From Micromonospora halotolerans (GTDB lineage Bacteria > Actinomycetota > Actinomycetes > Mycobacteriales > Micromonosporaceae): a DNA stretch of 64,000 bases. Position numbers and translations under genes: made by a program. Location of the stretch: the NCBI RefSeq assembly GCF_032108445.1, contig NZ_CP134876.1, forward strand, positions 806,001 to 870,000, given 5' to 3'. Under the pieces are notes generated by a model. It searched no databases. It saw only the letters and a program-made list of their open reading frames with translations, and was not told where the DNA came from. Below, piece after piece: positions 26,701-35,200 of the stretch; the first letter of the stretch is position 1; the number at the start of each line of letters is the position of its first letter.

Positions 26701-28465
26701 GGACGTGGTCGAGCTGCTCCGGGTGGTCGGCGACCTGAGCGAGGCCGAGCTGGCCGAGCGGGGCGTACCGGCGGGGTGGCTGGGCGAGCTGGAGGCGGCC
26801 CGCCGGGCGTTGCGCGTGCGGATCGCCGGCGAGGACCGCTGGGTGGTGGTCGAGGACGCCGCCCGGCTGCGCGACGCGCTCGGCGTGGCGCTGCCCGTCG
26901 GGGTGGCCGAGGCCTACCTGGAGCCGGTGGCCGACCCGCTCGGTGACCTGGTCGCCCGCTACGCCCGCACCCACGGCCCGTTCGCGGCGGCCACCTGCGC
27001 CGCCCGCTTCGGGCTCGGGGTGTTCGTCGTCGAGCAGGCGCTGCGCCGGCTCGCCGCCACCGGGCGGGTGGTCTCCGGCGAGTTCGCCCCGGACAGCGTC
27101 GGCACCCAGTGGTGCGACGCCGAGGTGCTGCGGCTGCTGCGCCGCCGGTCCCTCGCCGCGCTGCGCCGGGAGATCGAGCCGGTGCCGCCCCGGGCGCTCG
27201 CCGCGTTCCTGCCCCGCTGGCAGCAGGTCGGCTCCTCGGCCCGTGGCGTGGAGGCGGTCGCCGCCACCGTCGAGCAGTTGCAGGGTGCGGCCGTGCCGGC
27301 GTCCGCGCTGGAACGTCTCGTGCTGCCCGCCCGCATCGCCGACTACTCCCCCGCCCAGCTCGACGAGCTCTGTGCCAGCGGGGAGGTGGTCTGGGCCGGG
27401 TCCGGGGCGATCTCCGGCGGCGACGGCTGGGTCACCCTCGCGTACGCGGACGTCGCGCCGCTGCTGCTCCCCCCGCCGGACGAGGCGCTGGCCGTCACCC
27501 CGCTGCACGAGGCCGTGCTCGACGCGCTGGCCGACGGGCAGGCGCTGTTCTTCCGCTCCCTGTCCGACCGGATCGGCGCCACCGACGACACGGCCCTGGC
27601 GGCCGCGGTGTGGGACCTGGTCTGGGCCGGGCACCTCACCAACGACACCCTGGCCCCGCTCCGGGCGGCGCTCGGCGGCGGCGGGGCGCACCGCAGCCGG
27701 CCGACCGCCCCGCGCACCCGCTACCGCCGCCCGGGCCGGGTGGCCCTGCCCAGCCGCGGTGGCCCGCCCACCGTGGCCGGCCGCTGGTCCCGGCTGCCCG
27801 AGCGCGACCTCGACCCCACCCGGCGGGCCGCCGCCCTGGCCGACCTCCTGCTCGAACGGCACGGGGTGGTCACCCGGGGCGCGGTCATGGCCGAGCAGGT
27901 GACCGGCGGTTTCGCGGCGGTCTACCCGGTGCTGTCCGCGCTGGAGGAACGCGGGGCGGCCCGGCGCGGCTACTTCGTCGAGGGGCTGGGCGCGGCCCAG
28001 TTCGCCGTGCCCGGTGCGGTCGACCGGATCCGCGCCCTCGCCGACCCCGCCGACGACCGTCGGGGCCGGGGCGGGCCCACCGTGGTGCTCGCCGCCACCG
28101 ACCCGGCCAACCCCTACGGCGCGGCCCTGCCCTGGCCCGACCGGGTGGTCGACTCCGGTGACGGGGCGGCCCCGGCCACCGGGCACCGGGCCGGGCGCAA
28201 GGCCGGGGCGCTGGTCGTGCTGGTCGGCGGCGACCTGGTGCTCTACGTCGAGCGGGGCGGGCGGACCATCCTCTCCTTCACTGACGACACCGACGCGCTG
28301 GCCGCGGCCGGCAAGGCACTCGCCGACGCGGTGCACTCCGGCGCGCTGGGCGCCATCTCGGTGGAACGCGCCGACGGCGAGGCCGTGCACTCCTCGCCGC
28401 TGCGCGACGCGCTCACCGCGGCGGGCTTCCGCGCCACCCCCCGCGGCCTCCGCCTCCGAGGCTGA
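23702..28465 (+). CDS. lhr: Large DNA helicase Lhr
   Basis: The 1587-residue protein is Lhr, a superfamily-2 3'-to-5' DNA translocase/helicase involved in DNA repair. Walker A APTGSGKT is at residues 54-61 and the DEVH box near 178-181. SATVRP and SLELGIDMGAVDLVVQIEAP with QRVGRAGH complete the motor domains. A winged helix and the Lhr core and C-terminal domains fill the rest. A Gly/Pro-rich insertion of about 85 residues (24670-24940) interrupts the second RecA fold. The ATG at 23702 is the conventional start, but the promoter geometry would favour the GTG at 23711, three codons later. An Nei2-type glycosylase lies downstream; a helicase-glycosylase link is known in mycobacteria and relatives. 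Confidence 0.95.
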   Translation: MEGVADEVTRGAAVLAGFGAATREWFAAAFAAPTPAQEGAWRSVAAGRNALVVAPTGSGKTLAAFLWSLDRLAKEPPPAEARQRCRVLYVSPLKALAVDVERNLRAPLTGIRQAATRLGLTPPDITVGMRTGDTPSDERRAFARTPPDILITTPESLFLLLTSAARDSLRGVRTVIVDEVHAVAGTKRGAHLALSLERLDALLETPAQRIGLSATVRPIDVCARFLGGARPVDVVQPPTSKTIEVSVQVPVEDMTRLDEQEPPEDALGGVGPRRASIWPAVEERVFALIRSHRSTIVFTNSRRSAERLCARLNELAAEELEAAAAPDGGRVARGGEPVRVSELLPGGGGPPDDGPGQGPGLAAGDVGPEGGVGPARRRGADAFGGPVGPLRAPRQPAEVMAQSGAAAGAPPVIARAHHGSVSREERKHIEEALKSGQLPAVVATSSLELGIDMGAVDLVVQIEAPPSVAAGLQRVGRAGHQVGAVSRGVVFPKHRGDLLSCTVVAERMGEGAIEELHYPRNPLDVLAQQIVAMVALEPWRLGDLAVLVRRAAPFAELPDSALHAVLDMLSGRYPSTAFAELRPRLVWDRAADVLTGRPGAQRLAVTSGGTIPDRGLFGVFLAGAERAARVGELDEEMVYESRVGDVFLLGSSSWRIEEITPDRVLVSPAPGQAARMPFWKGDQLGRPVELGRAIGARVRALLRQSDTDAVAALRAGGLDDWAAGNLMAYLREQKEATRSLPDDRTVVVERFRDELGDWRLAVHSVLGARVNGPWALAIGRRLAERYGVDAQVMPSDDGIVVRLPDTAEEPPGADVVVFDPEEIAQLVEESVGTSALFASRFRECAARSLLLPRRDPRRRQPLWQQRQRAAQLLDVAREYADFPVTLEAARECLQDVFDQPALAELMRDLGARKVRLVEVESERPSPFARSLLFGYVGAFLYEGDAPLAERRAAALALDSALLGELLGRVDLRELLDPAVLAETERQLRWRTEQRRARDAEDVVELLRVVGDLSEAELAERGVPAGWLGELEAARRALRVRIAGEDRWVVVEDAARLRDALGVALPVGVAEAYLEPVADPLGDLVARYARTHGPFAAATCAARFGLGVFVVEQALRRLAATGRVVSGEFAPDSVGTQWCDAEVLRLLRRRSLAALRREIEPVPPRALAAFLPRWQQVGSSARGVEAVAATVEQLQGAAVPASALERLVLPARIADYSPAQLDELCASGEVVWAGSGAISGGDGWVTLAYADVAPLLLPPPDEALAVTPLHEAVLDALADGQALFFRSLSDRIGATDDTALAAAVWDLVWAGHLTNDTLAPLRAALGGGGAHRSRPTAPRTRYRRPGRVALPSRGGPPTVAGRWSRLPERDLDPTRRAAALADLLLERHGVVTRGAVMAEQVTGGFAAVYPVLSALEERGAARRGYFVEGLGAAQFAVPGAVDRIRALADPADDRRGRGGPTVVLAATDPANPYGAALPWPDRVVDSGDGAAPATGHRAGRKAGALVVLVGGDLVLYVERGGRTILSFTDDTDALAAAGKALADAVHSGALGAISVERADGEAVHSSPLRDALTAAGFRATPRGLRLRG

Positions 28466-28492
28466 CCTCCCGCAGCGGCAGCGGGCCACGTG

Positions 28493-28542
28493 AGATCTTG
28501 GACGGAAATGGCCCCTATAGGGGCCGTTTGCTACCAAGATCT
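28493..28542. repeat. 50-bp palindromic intergenic element
   Basis: Perfect outer arms AGATCTTGG (28493-28501) and CCAAGATCT (28534-28542) share one centre of symmetry (28517/28518) with the perfect inner palindrome GGCCCCTATAGGGGCC (28510-28525). Only a few positions between them break the symmetry. It lies between lhr and the GNAT gene. It may terminate lhr, but the construction looks like a dispersed repeat. Confidence 0.7.
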
Positions 28543-28602
28543 TGTCGGCGTTCCAGCGGCCCGCTCGCTACGTTTTGCTCCGCACACGACGAGGGGGACG
28601 AC

Positions 28603-29109
28603 ATGACCTCGATCCAGGTACGACCCGCCGGGCCGGGCGACCACGCCGACCTCGCGGCCCTGCACGAGCGGGAGTGGGGCGGCCCGCACGTGGTGGTCCA
28701 CGACACCCGCTACGACCTGCGGGAACTACCCGCCCTGGTGGCCGTGGACGGCGCGGGCGGGTTCGCCGGGGCGCTGGTGCACCGGCTCGCCGACGGCGGG
28801 CTGGAGGTGGTCAGCCTGGCCGCGACGACCCCGGGCAATGGCGCCGGCAGCGCCCTCCTGGCCGCCGCCGAGGCGGTTGCCACGGCCGCCGGTGCCGACC
28901 GGCTCTGGCTGGTCACCACCAACGACAACCTCCGGGCGCTCCGCTTCTACCAGCGCCGGGGGCTGCGGATCGTGGCGGTGGACGCGGGCGCGGTGGACCG
29001 GGCCCGGACCGTCAAGCCGACCATCCCGTACCTCGGCGAGGACGACATCCCGCTCCACGACGAGCTGCGGCTGGAGCGGCGGTTCCCGGCGCCGGCGGCC
29101 GGGTCGTGA
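28603..29109 (+). CDS. GNAT-family N-acetyltransferase
   Basis: The 168-residue protein is a single GNAT domain: MTSIQVRPAGPGDHADLAALHEREWGG, the acetyl-CoA loop ATTPGNGAGSALLAAAEAVATAAG (about residues 75-98) and NDNLRALRFYQRRGLRIV (about 108-125). The ATG at 28603 follows GAGGGGGACGAC. Its stop overlaps the GTG of the SAM hydrolase-like gene (GTGA), so the two are co-translated. The substrate is unknown. RQR-type Q/R residues of the canonical loop are replaced (PGNGAGSA), which is common among distant members. Confidence 0.78.
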   Translation: MTSIQVRPAGPGDHADLAALHEREWGGPHVVVHDTRYDLRELPALVAVDGAGGFAGALVHRLADGGLEVVSLAATTPGNGAGSALLAAAEAVATAAGADRLWLVTTNDNLRALRFYQRRGLRIVAVDAGAVDRARTVKPTIPYLGEDDIPLHDELRLERRFPAPAAGS

Positions 29110-29912
29110 CGGGCCGCGACGGAGGGCCGGCCGGCGGCCCCTGGATCTCGCTGACCACCGACTACGGGTTGGCCGACGGCTTCGTGGCGGCCTGCCACGG
29201 GGTGCTCGCCCGGCTCGCCCCGGCCGCCCGGGTGATCGACGTGACCCACCTGGTGCCGCCGGCCGACGTACGCCGGGGCGCGGCCGTTCTCGCCCAGACG
29301 GTGCCGTACCTGCCGGTGGGGGTGCACGTGGCGGTGGTCGACCCGGGTGTGGGCACGGCGCGGCGCGGTGTCGCCCTGGCCGCTCCGGGCGGGCTGCTGG
29401 TCGGCCCGGACAACGGGCTGCTGCTGGACGCCGCCGAGGCCCTGGGCGGGATCACCGGGGCGGTCGAGCTGACCAATCCGGCCTGGCTCGCCCCGACGGT
29501 CTCCCGCACCTTCCACGGGCGGGACGTGTTCGCGCCGGTCGCCGCGCGGCTGGCGCTCGGCACGCCGCTGGCCGAGGCGGGCCCGGCCGTGGACCCGGCG
29601 ACGCTGGTCCGGCTGCCGGCGCCGGTGGTCCGCGCCGACGACGCGGGCTTCACCGCCGAGGTGCTGACCGTCGACCACTTCGGCAACGTCCAGCTCGCCG
29701 CCCCCGGCGCCCTGCTGGCCGCGCTGCCGGAGCGGGTGCGGGTGGCCGGGCGGGCGGCGGTGCGCGGGCGGACCTTCGGCGACGCCCCGGCCGGCGGGCT
29801 GGTCACGTACGTGGACTCGGCCGGGCTGGTGGCGCTGGCGGTCAACACCGGCCGCGCGGTCGACCTGCTCGGCGTGCGCCCCGGCGACGTGGTGACGGTC
29901 ACCGGCGACTGA
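29106..29912 (+). CDS. SAM hydrolase / hydroxide adenosyltransferase (DUF62)
   Basis: The 268-residue protein belongs to the DUF62 family, whose members hydrolyse S-adenosylmethionine to adenosine and methionine using water rather than halide. The start SLTTDYGLADGFVAACHGVLARL holds the conserved Asp, and DVTHLVPPADVRRGAAVLAQTVPYLPVGVHVAVVDPGVGT and TFHGRDVFAPVAARLA supply the Arg and His regions of the family triad. The fluorinase-specific loop of FlA is not evident. The start is a GTG at 29106 overlapping the GNAT stop. Why a SAM hydrolase sits with a GNAT between lhr and the Nei2 gene is not known. Confidence 0.85.
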   Translation: MTGRDGGPAGGPWISLTTDYGLADGFVAACHGVLARLAPAARVIDVTHLVPPADVRRGAAVLAQTVPYLPVGVHVAVVDPGVGTARRGVALAAPGGLLVGPDNGLLLDAAEALGGITGAVELTNPAWLAPTVSRTFHGRDVFAPVAARLALGTPLAEAGPAVDPATLVRLPAPVVRADDAGFTAEVLTVDHFGNVQLAAPGALLAALPERVRVAGRAAVRGRTFGDAPAGGLVTYVDSAGLVALAVNTGRAVDLLGVRPGDVVTVTGD

Positions 29913-29957
29913 CCCGGCCCACCCTGCAGATCCGGCCGGGCGAGGGAGGATGGAGGG

Positions 29958-30872
29958 GTGCCCGAAGGCGACACCGTCTGGAACACCGCCCGCGTCCTCC
30001 AGCGCGCCCTGGCCGGCGCCCGGCTCACCGGCTCGGACTTCCGCGTGCCGCAGCTCGCCGCGACCGACCTGACCGGCTGGACCGTGCGCGAGTCGGCCAG
30101 CCGGGGCAAGCACCTGCTGCTCCGCCTCACCGCGCCGCCCGACGCCGCCGCACGAGCTACCGCCGCGCCGCCCGACGCCGCCGCGCGAGCCACCGCCGCG
30201 CTGCCCGGGGCCGGCACCCCCGCGCCGCCCGACGCCGCCGGCGACGGGGGCGGGGGCGAAGGCGGGCGGGACTGGACCCTGCACTCGCACCTGCGGATGG
30301 ACGGCGCCTGGCGGGCGTACGCGCCGGGCGAGCGGTGGGCGGCCCGGCCGGCGCACCTGATCCGGGTGGTGCTCCGCTCCCCCGGGGCGGTCGCCGTCGG
30401 CTACCACCTGCACGAGCTGGCCCTGATCCCGACCGCCGAGGAGGAGTCGCTGGTCGGCCACCTCGGCCCGGACCTGCTCGGCCCCGACTGGGACCCGGAG
30501 GAGGCGGTGCGTCGGCTGTCCGCCCACCCGGACGAGACGATCGGCGAGGCGCTGCTGGACCAGCGCAACCTGGCCGGGGTGGGCAACCTCTACAAGTGCG
30601 AGGTGCTGTTCCTGCGTGGGGTCAACCCGTGGACTCCGGTCCGCGCGGTGCCCGACCTGCCGGGCACGGTCACGCTCGCGCAGCGGCTGCTCGCCGCCAA
30701 CCGGGGCCGCTGGGCGCAGAGCACCACCGGGTCGCTGCACCGCGGTCAGACCAGCTACGTCTACGGCCGGCGGGCCCAGCCGTGCCGGCGCTGCGGCACC
30801 GCCATCCGTAAGGAGGAGCTGGGCGAGCGGGTCACGTACTGGTGCCCGGCCTGCCAACCGGCCCGCCCCTGA
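29958..30872 (+). CDS. Nei2-type endonuclease VIII DNA glycosylase
   Basis: The 304-residue protein is an Fpg/Nei-family bifunctional glycosylase/AP lyase that removes oxidised bases. The N-terminal catalytic PEGDT (Pro2, Glu3), the H2TH region (LDQRNLAGVGNLYKCEVLFLRGVNP) and the zinc finger CRRCGTAIRKEELGERVTYWCPAC are intact. A low-complexity insertion at about residues 57-97 contains repeats of APPDAAARATA and is unusual. The start is a GTG at 29958 with GGAGG upstream. In actinobacteria Nei2 genes are often next to lhr, as here, though two genes intervene. Confidence 0.9.
   Translation: MPEGDTVWNTARVLQRALAGARLTGSDFRVPQLAATDLTGWTVRESASRGKHLLLRLTAPPDAAARATAAPPDAAARATAALPGAGTPAPPDAAGDGGGGEGGRDWTLHSHLRMDGAWRAYAPGERWAARPAHLIRVVLRSPGAVAVGYHLHELALIPTAEEESLVGHLGPDLLGPDWDPEEAVRRLSAHPDETIGEALLDQRNLAGVGNLYKCEVLFLRGVNPWTPVRAVPDLPGTVTLAQRLLAANRGRWAQSTTGSLHRGQTSYVYGRRAQPCRRCGTAIRKEELGERVTYWCPACQPARP
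30132..30197 (+). repeat. 33-bp tandem duplication inside the nei2-type gene
   Basis: Two 33-bp units (30132-30164 and 30165-30197), each encoding APPDAAARATA, differ at two bases. A diverged partial third unit follows (ALPGAGTPAPPDAAG). The repeat keeps the frame and lies in a surface loop, suggesting recent slippage expansion. Confidence 0.8.
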
Positions 30873-30919
30873 CGCGTCCACTTTGTAGGCTGGTGGCCGT
30901 CGATCATGGGGAGGGTCTC

Positions 30920-31498
30920 GTGCGGACCATCAGGACGAGCCGGTTCGGCGCGGTCGCGCTGGCCACGGCGATGACGGTGACGGGGTGCGGCGTCTTCCGC
31001 GCCTCGGACGCCTCGGACGACGGGAAGGCCACGGCGAGCGCGGGGGTCGCGGACCTCGGCGCGGTCGTCGCCACCCGGGACGTCCAGATCAGCAAGGGCG
31101 GCCTGTTCCCGGTACGGGTCGAGCTGTACCAGCTCCGCCGCCGGGACGGCTTCGTCACGGTCAACGTGAAGCTGACCCGCACCGACGCCGGCGGAACGGA
31201 CAGCTGGCAGGTGGGCGACACCTTCCAGGGCGACACCATCTCGCTCACGTTCGCCGGGGTGACCATGGTGGACCGGAAGAACCGCAAGCGCCACCTGGTC
31301 GCCCGGGTGGATCCGAGCGCCGCACCGGACGGGCGGGACGCCCGGTACCTCGCGTCGTCGGGCCTCTCCTCGGTGTTCGTGAAGCCGGGCCAGTCGATCT
31401 GGCTGTACGCCACCTTCGGCGCTCCGCCGGCCGACGTCAGCGCCGTCGACGTGGTCGTACCCCGGGTGCCGGTGTTCGAGAATGTCCCGCTCGGCTGA
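30920..31498 (+). CDS. Putative lipoprotein, unknown function
   Basis: The 192-residue protein has a lipoprotein signal: a basic start, a hydrophobic stretch (RFGAVALATAMTV) and a lipobox ending in Cys23 (TVTGCG). It is therefore predicted to be anchored on the outer face of the membrane. The mature part begins with a Ser/Asp-rich linker and then a beta-rich domain (QISKGGLFPVRVELYQLRRRDGFVTVNVKLTRTD... VFVKPGQSIWLYATFGAPP) like DUF4352/immunoglobulin-type extracellular modules; I cannot name the family firmly. The start is a GTG at 30920 after GGGGAGGG. It overlaps the OmpA-family gene by 17 bp, so the pair is one operon. Confidence 0.78.
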   Translation: MRTIRTSRFGAVALATAMTVTGCGVFRASDASDDGKATASAGVADLGAVVATRDVQISKGGLFPVRVELYQLRRRDGFVTVNVKLTRTDAGGTDSWQVGDTFQGDTISLTFAGVTMVDRKNRKRHLVARVDPSAAPDGRDARYLASSGLSSVFVKPGQSIWLYATFGAPPADVSAVDVVVPRVPVFENVPLG

Positions 31499-32087
31499 GC
31501 GGGCGGCGGCGCTGGCCGCCGTCGTCGCCCTCGTCGTGCCGGCCGGACCGGCGCTGGCGGCCGCACCGGCGTCGCCGCCGCCGGAGCCGGTCGTGGTGCC
31601 CGGGCCGAGCCTCCCCGCGGGCGCGGTGGTGCGGGCTCCGGTGCTCGACCTCGACGCCCCGGCGCAGGACATCCTCGTCCCGGTCGAGGACCTGACCGAC
31701 GGCAGCATCACGGCCGAGTCCCGTTCCCGGGTGGAGCTGACCCTCGCCGCCGACGTGCTCTTCGCCTTCGGGCGGGCCGAGCTGTCACCGGCCGCGCGCA
31801 CCCGGCTGGCCGGGATCGCGGAGCAGGTGCGCGCCCAGGCCCGGGGCACCGTCCGCATCGACGGGCACACCGACTCGGTCGGCGACGAGCGGAGCAACCT
31901 CACGCTGTCGCGGCGGCGGGCGGAGGCGGTGCGGGCCGAGCTGACGCGGCTGCTCGGGCCGGGGGTCGCCGTCGCGGTCGCGGGTCACGGCGAGGCCCGG
32001 CCGGTGGCGCCCAACCAGGTGGACGGTGCGGACAACCCGGCGGGCCGGGCGCGCAACCGGCGGGTGGAGATCCGCTTCGACCGCTAG
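31482..32087 (+). CDS. OmpA-family protein, secreted
   Basis: The 201-residue protein has a signal peptide (residues 1-27, AAALAAVVALVVPAGPALAA) and a C-terminal OmpA-like domain (about 85-200). The peptidoglycan-binding signature is clear: FAFGRAELSPAARTRLAGIAEQVR, then RIDGHTDSVGDERSNLTLSRRRAEAVRAEL and the closing NRRVEIRFDR. It should attach non-covalently to the cell wall. Its start lies inside the end of the lipoprotein gene, so translation is coupled. In Gram-positive bacteria such proteins are envelope or ESX-like accessory factors; the partner here is the lipoprotein. Confidence 0.87.
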   Translation: MSRSAERAAALAAVVALVVPAGPALAAAPASPPPEPVVVPGPSLPAGAVVRAPVLDLDAPAQDILVPVEDLTDGSITAESRSRVELTLAADVLFAFGRAELSPAARTRLAGIAEQVRAQARGTVRIDGHTDSVGDERSNLTLSRRRAEAVRAELTRLLGPGVAVAVAGHGEARPVAPNQVDGADNPAGRARNRRVEIRFDR

Positions 32088-32103
32088 CCGGGGACCGGCG
32101 CGT

Positions 32104-32158
32104 GGAACTTCCACGAACCATCCAAGATCGCCCGAGATACGGACGATTGGGTAGTTCC
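32104..32158. repeat. Imperfect inverted repeat downstream of the OmpA-family gene
   Basis: GGAACT (32104-32109) and AGTTCC (32153-32158) enclose a degenerate palindromic core containing TCCAAGATCG and CGATTGGG. The CCAAGATC core recalls the arms of the element at 28493-28542. It may be a decayed copy or a terminator for the lipoprotein-OmpA operon. Confidence 0.4.
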
Positions 32159-32270
32159 CTCCCGCACCTTCGGCGTCGCATGCTGCGGTGGAGTGCTCAC
32201 CGATCGTCAGCAGCGCGTACGCCCGCCACGTCGGGGTGACGGCAGGCGCGCCCCGACCCCGGGGAGAGCC

Positions 32271-35200
32271 ATGGTGCTGTTCCGCAGACTCCGGCCGGGA
32301 TGGGCGGACCGCTTCGCCCGGACCGCCGAGGACCACGCGCCGACGGTGCCCGCCGCCCGCGCCACCGACGAGGAAACCGGCCCCACGCCGGCCAGTCTCG
32401 ACCCGGCCGCCGTGCCGCGCCTGTTCGGCCCGGTGCCGAACTTCGCCGCCAGCCCGCTGCCCGTGCTCGACCGGGCCGGCCGGCCGCTGCCCGGCACCGG
32501 CATCCGCAAGTTCGTCGACCCGCTGCCGGTGCCCGGCCCGCTCGCCACCGCCGGCCTCGGCGCCCGCCTGCCCGTCGCGGTCCCCGACACGATCACGTGG
32601 CCGGGCTGCGACTACTACGAGATCGGCCTCCAGGAGTACGCGCAACGCCTGCACCGCGACCTGCCGGCCACCCGGCTGCGCGGCTACCGCCAGCTCAACC
32701 TGGGCACCGACGCGGCCGGCCACAACACGGTGGTCCCGCCCGACCGGCCGTGGCACCTCGGCCCGATGATCGTCGCCCGGCGCGGCCGGCCGGTGCGGAT
32801 CAAGTTCATCAACCAACTGCCCACCGGCCGGGCCGGCGAACTGTTCCTGCCGGTCGACGAGACGGTCGACGGGGCCGGGACCGGGCCGCTGGACGGGCCC
32901 GCGCCGTACCCGCAGAACCGGGCGGTGCCGCACCTGGCCGGAGCGCAGACGGCCTGGATCAGCGCCGGCAACCCGTGGCAGTGGGTCACCCCGGCCGGCG
33001 AGATCACCCCGTACCCGACCGGGGTGGGGGTGACCCCGGTGCCGGACATGCCGCCGCCCGGCGCGGGCGCCACCACGCTCTACTTCCCCAACGAGCAGAG
33101 CGGCCGGCTCATGTGGCTGCACGACAACATCCTCGGCCTGTCCCGGCTCACCGTCTACTCCGGGCAGCTCGCGCTCTACCTGCTGACCGACCCGGCCGAG
33201 GAGCGGCTGGTCGACGACGGGGTGCTTCCCGCCGACCAGCTGCCCCTGGTGATCGAGGACAAGACCTTCGTGCCGGACGACGCCCAGCTCGCCGCCCAGG
33301 ATCCCACCTGGGACCGGGACCGCTGGGGCGCGAAGGGCAGCCTCTGGCACCCGCACGTCTACCAGCCCCGGCAGAATCCGTACCGCAGCAGCGGCGGGAA
33401 CCCGACCGGCCGCTGGGACTACGGCCCGTGGACGCACGACCCGGACGGCGGGGCCAGCCCCTGGGTCGCCCCGGTGCCGAACCCGCACCACGATCCCGTC
33501 GCCGAGCCGGACGAGCCGCCCCTCGCGCCGGGCGTGCCGCACCCGTCGGCGGTGCCCGAGGCGTACGGGGACACCCCGCTGGTCAACGGGGTGGCGTACC
33601 CCTACCTGGAGGTCGCGCCGCGGGCGTACCGGTTCCGGATCCTCAACGCCTGCCCGGACCGCACGCTCAACCTCCAGCTCTACCGGGCCCGCTCCGACCA
33701 GCCGATGTGGACCGGGACCGGCGCGCCGGGCGACCCGCGCGCCGGCGAGGTGCCGATGGTCGACGCGGTCCGGGCGGCCGCGCGGCCGGCGCACTGGCCG
33801 GTCGACGGGCGCGAGGGCGGGGTGCCCGATCCGGCCGCCGCCGGCCCGGAGCTGATCCAGATCGGCAACGAGGGTGGTCTGCTGCCCGCCCCCGTGGTGC
33901 TGGCCCACCGCCCGATCGGCTACCGGTACGACCGCCAGGACCCCACCGCGCTCAACGTGGACGGGCACACCCTGCTGCTCGCCCCCGGCGAGCGGGCCGA
34001 CGTGGTGGTCGACTTCGCGACCGTCCCGCCGGGCAGCACCCTGATCCTCTACAACGACTGCCCGGCGCCGCTGCCCCGGTTCGACCCCCGCTACGACCAC
34101 CACACCGACGCGCCGGACCGCACCGCCACGGGCGGCCTGCCCGCCACCCGCCCCGGCTACGGCCCGAACACCCGGACCCTCCTCCAGATCCGGGTGACCG
34201 GCACCCCGGCCGAGCCGTACGACCGGGACCGGCTCGCCGCCCGGCTTCCCGGCGCGTACGCGGAGAGCCAGCGACCGCCGATCGTGCCGCAGCCGGCCTA
34301 CGACGCGGCCTTCGGCATCCGCACGGCCGGCGCCACGCTGGTGCCGGTGCGTGCCACCTCGGTGACCTTCACCCCGGCCGGCGCGGCCGCCCCGGTCACG
34401 CTGCCGCTGGCCGTGAAGTCGGTCGGGCAGGTCTTCGAGTCCCGGCACGGCCGGGCCGTGGGGCGGCTCGGGGTCGCCCACCCGAACGCCGGGCACCGGA
34501 CCCCGGCCGCCCTGCCGCTCGGCCCGGCCGACCCGGCCACCGAGGTGCTGTACGCGACCGACCCGACCGTGCCGGTGGGCGGCCCGGCCGACGGCACCCA
34601 GCTGTGGCGGATCGTCGGCGACGCACCCCGCACCCACCCGGTGCACGTCGAGGGCTGCGACGTGCAACTGGTCAACCGGGTCGGCTGGGACGGCACGGTC
34701 CGCCCGCCGGACGCCAACGAGCTGGGCTGGAAGGACACCGTCCGGGTCAACCCGCGGGAGGACGTGATCGTGGCCCTGCGCCCGGTCCCGCCCACCCTCC
34801 CCTTCAAGATCGGCGACAGCGTACGGCTGCTCGACCCGACCCGGCCGGCCGGCGCCCGGCTGGACGCCAGCCCGGTCAGCCCGGTCGACGGCCGGCCCGC
34901 CACGGTGGTCAACCAGCTGGTCAACCTCGGGTGGGAGTACCGCTGGCAGACCCGCTCGGCGGGGCTGCGCGACCAGGGCATGAGCCGGCCGCTCGTGCTG
35001 CGGATGGCGCCCAAGGCGCCGACCGGGCTGACCGCCACCCCGGCGCCCGGCTCGGCCACCGCGCTGCCCGCCATCGCGCTGACCTGGACCGGCAACGGCA
35101 GCCGCCCGCCGGCCAGCAGCCACCGGCTGCAACGTGCCACCGACGCGGCCTTCACGGCCGGGCTCACCGAGCTCACCGTGGCCGCCGCGGCCACCCGGTA

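Noticed and set aside
23684..28537. A 1617-codon open frame on the minus strand across lhr
   Set aside because: It is a GC-bias shadow: composition is His/Arg/Gly/Gln-rich without domains, and lhr on the plus strand has all helicase motifs.
30132..30230. CRISPR-like or mobile repeat
   Set aside because: The repeats are directly adjacent, in frame and inside a gene, so they are a coding tandem duplication. No CRISPR array exists in the window.
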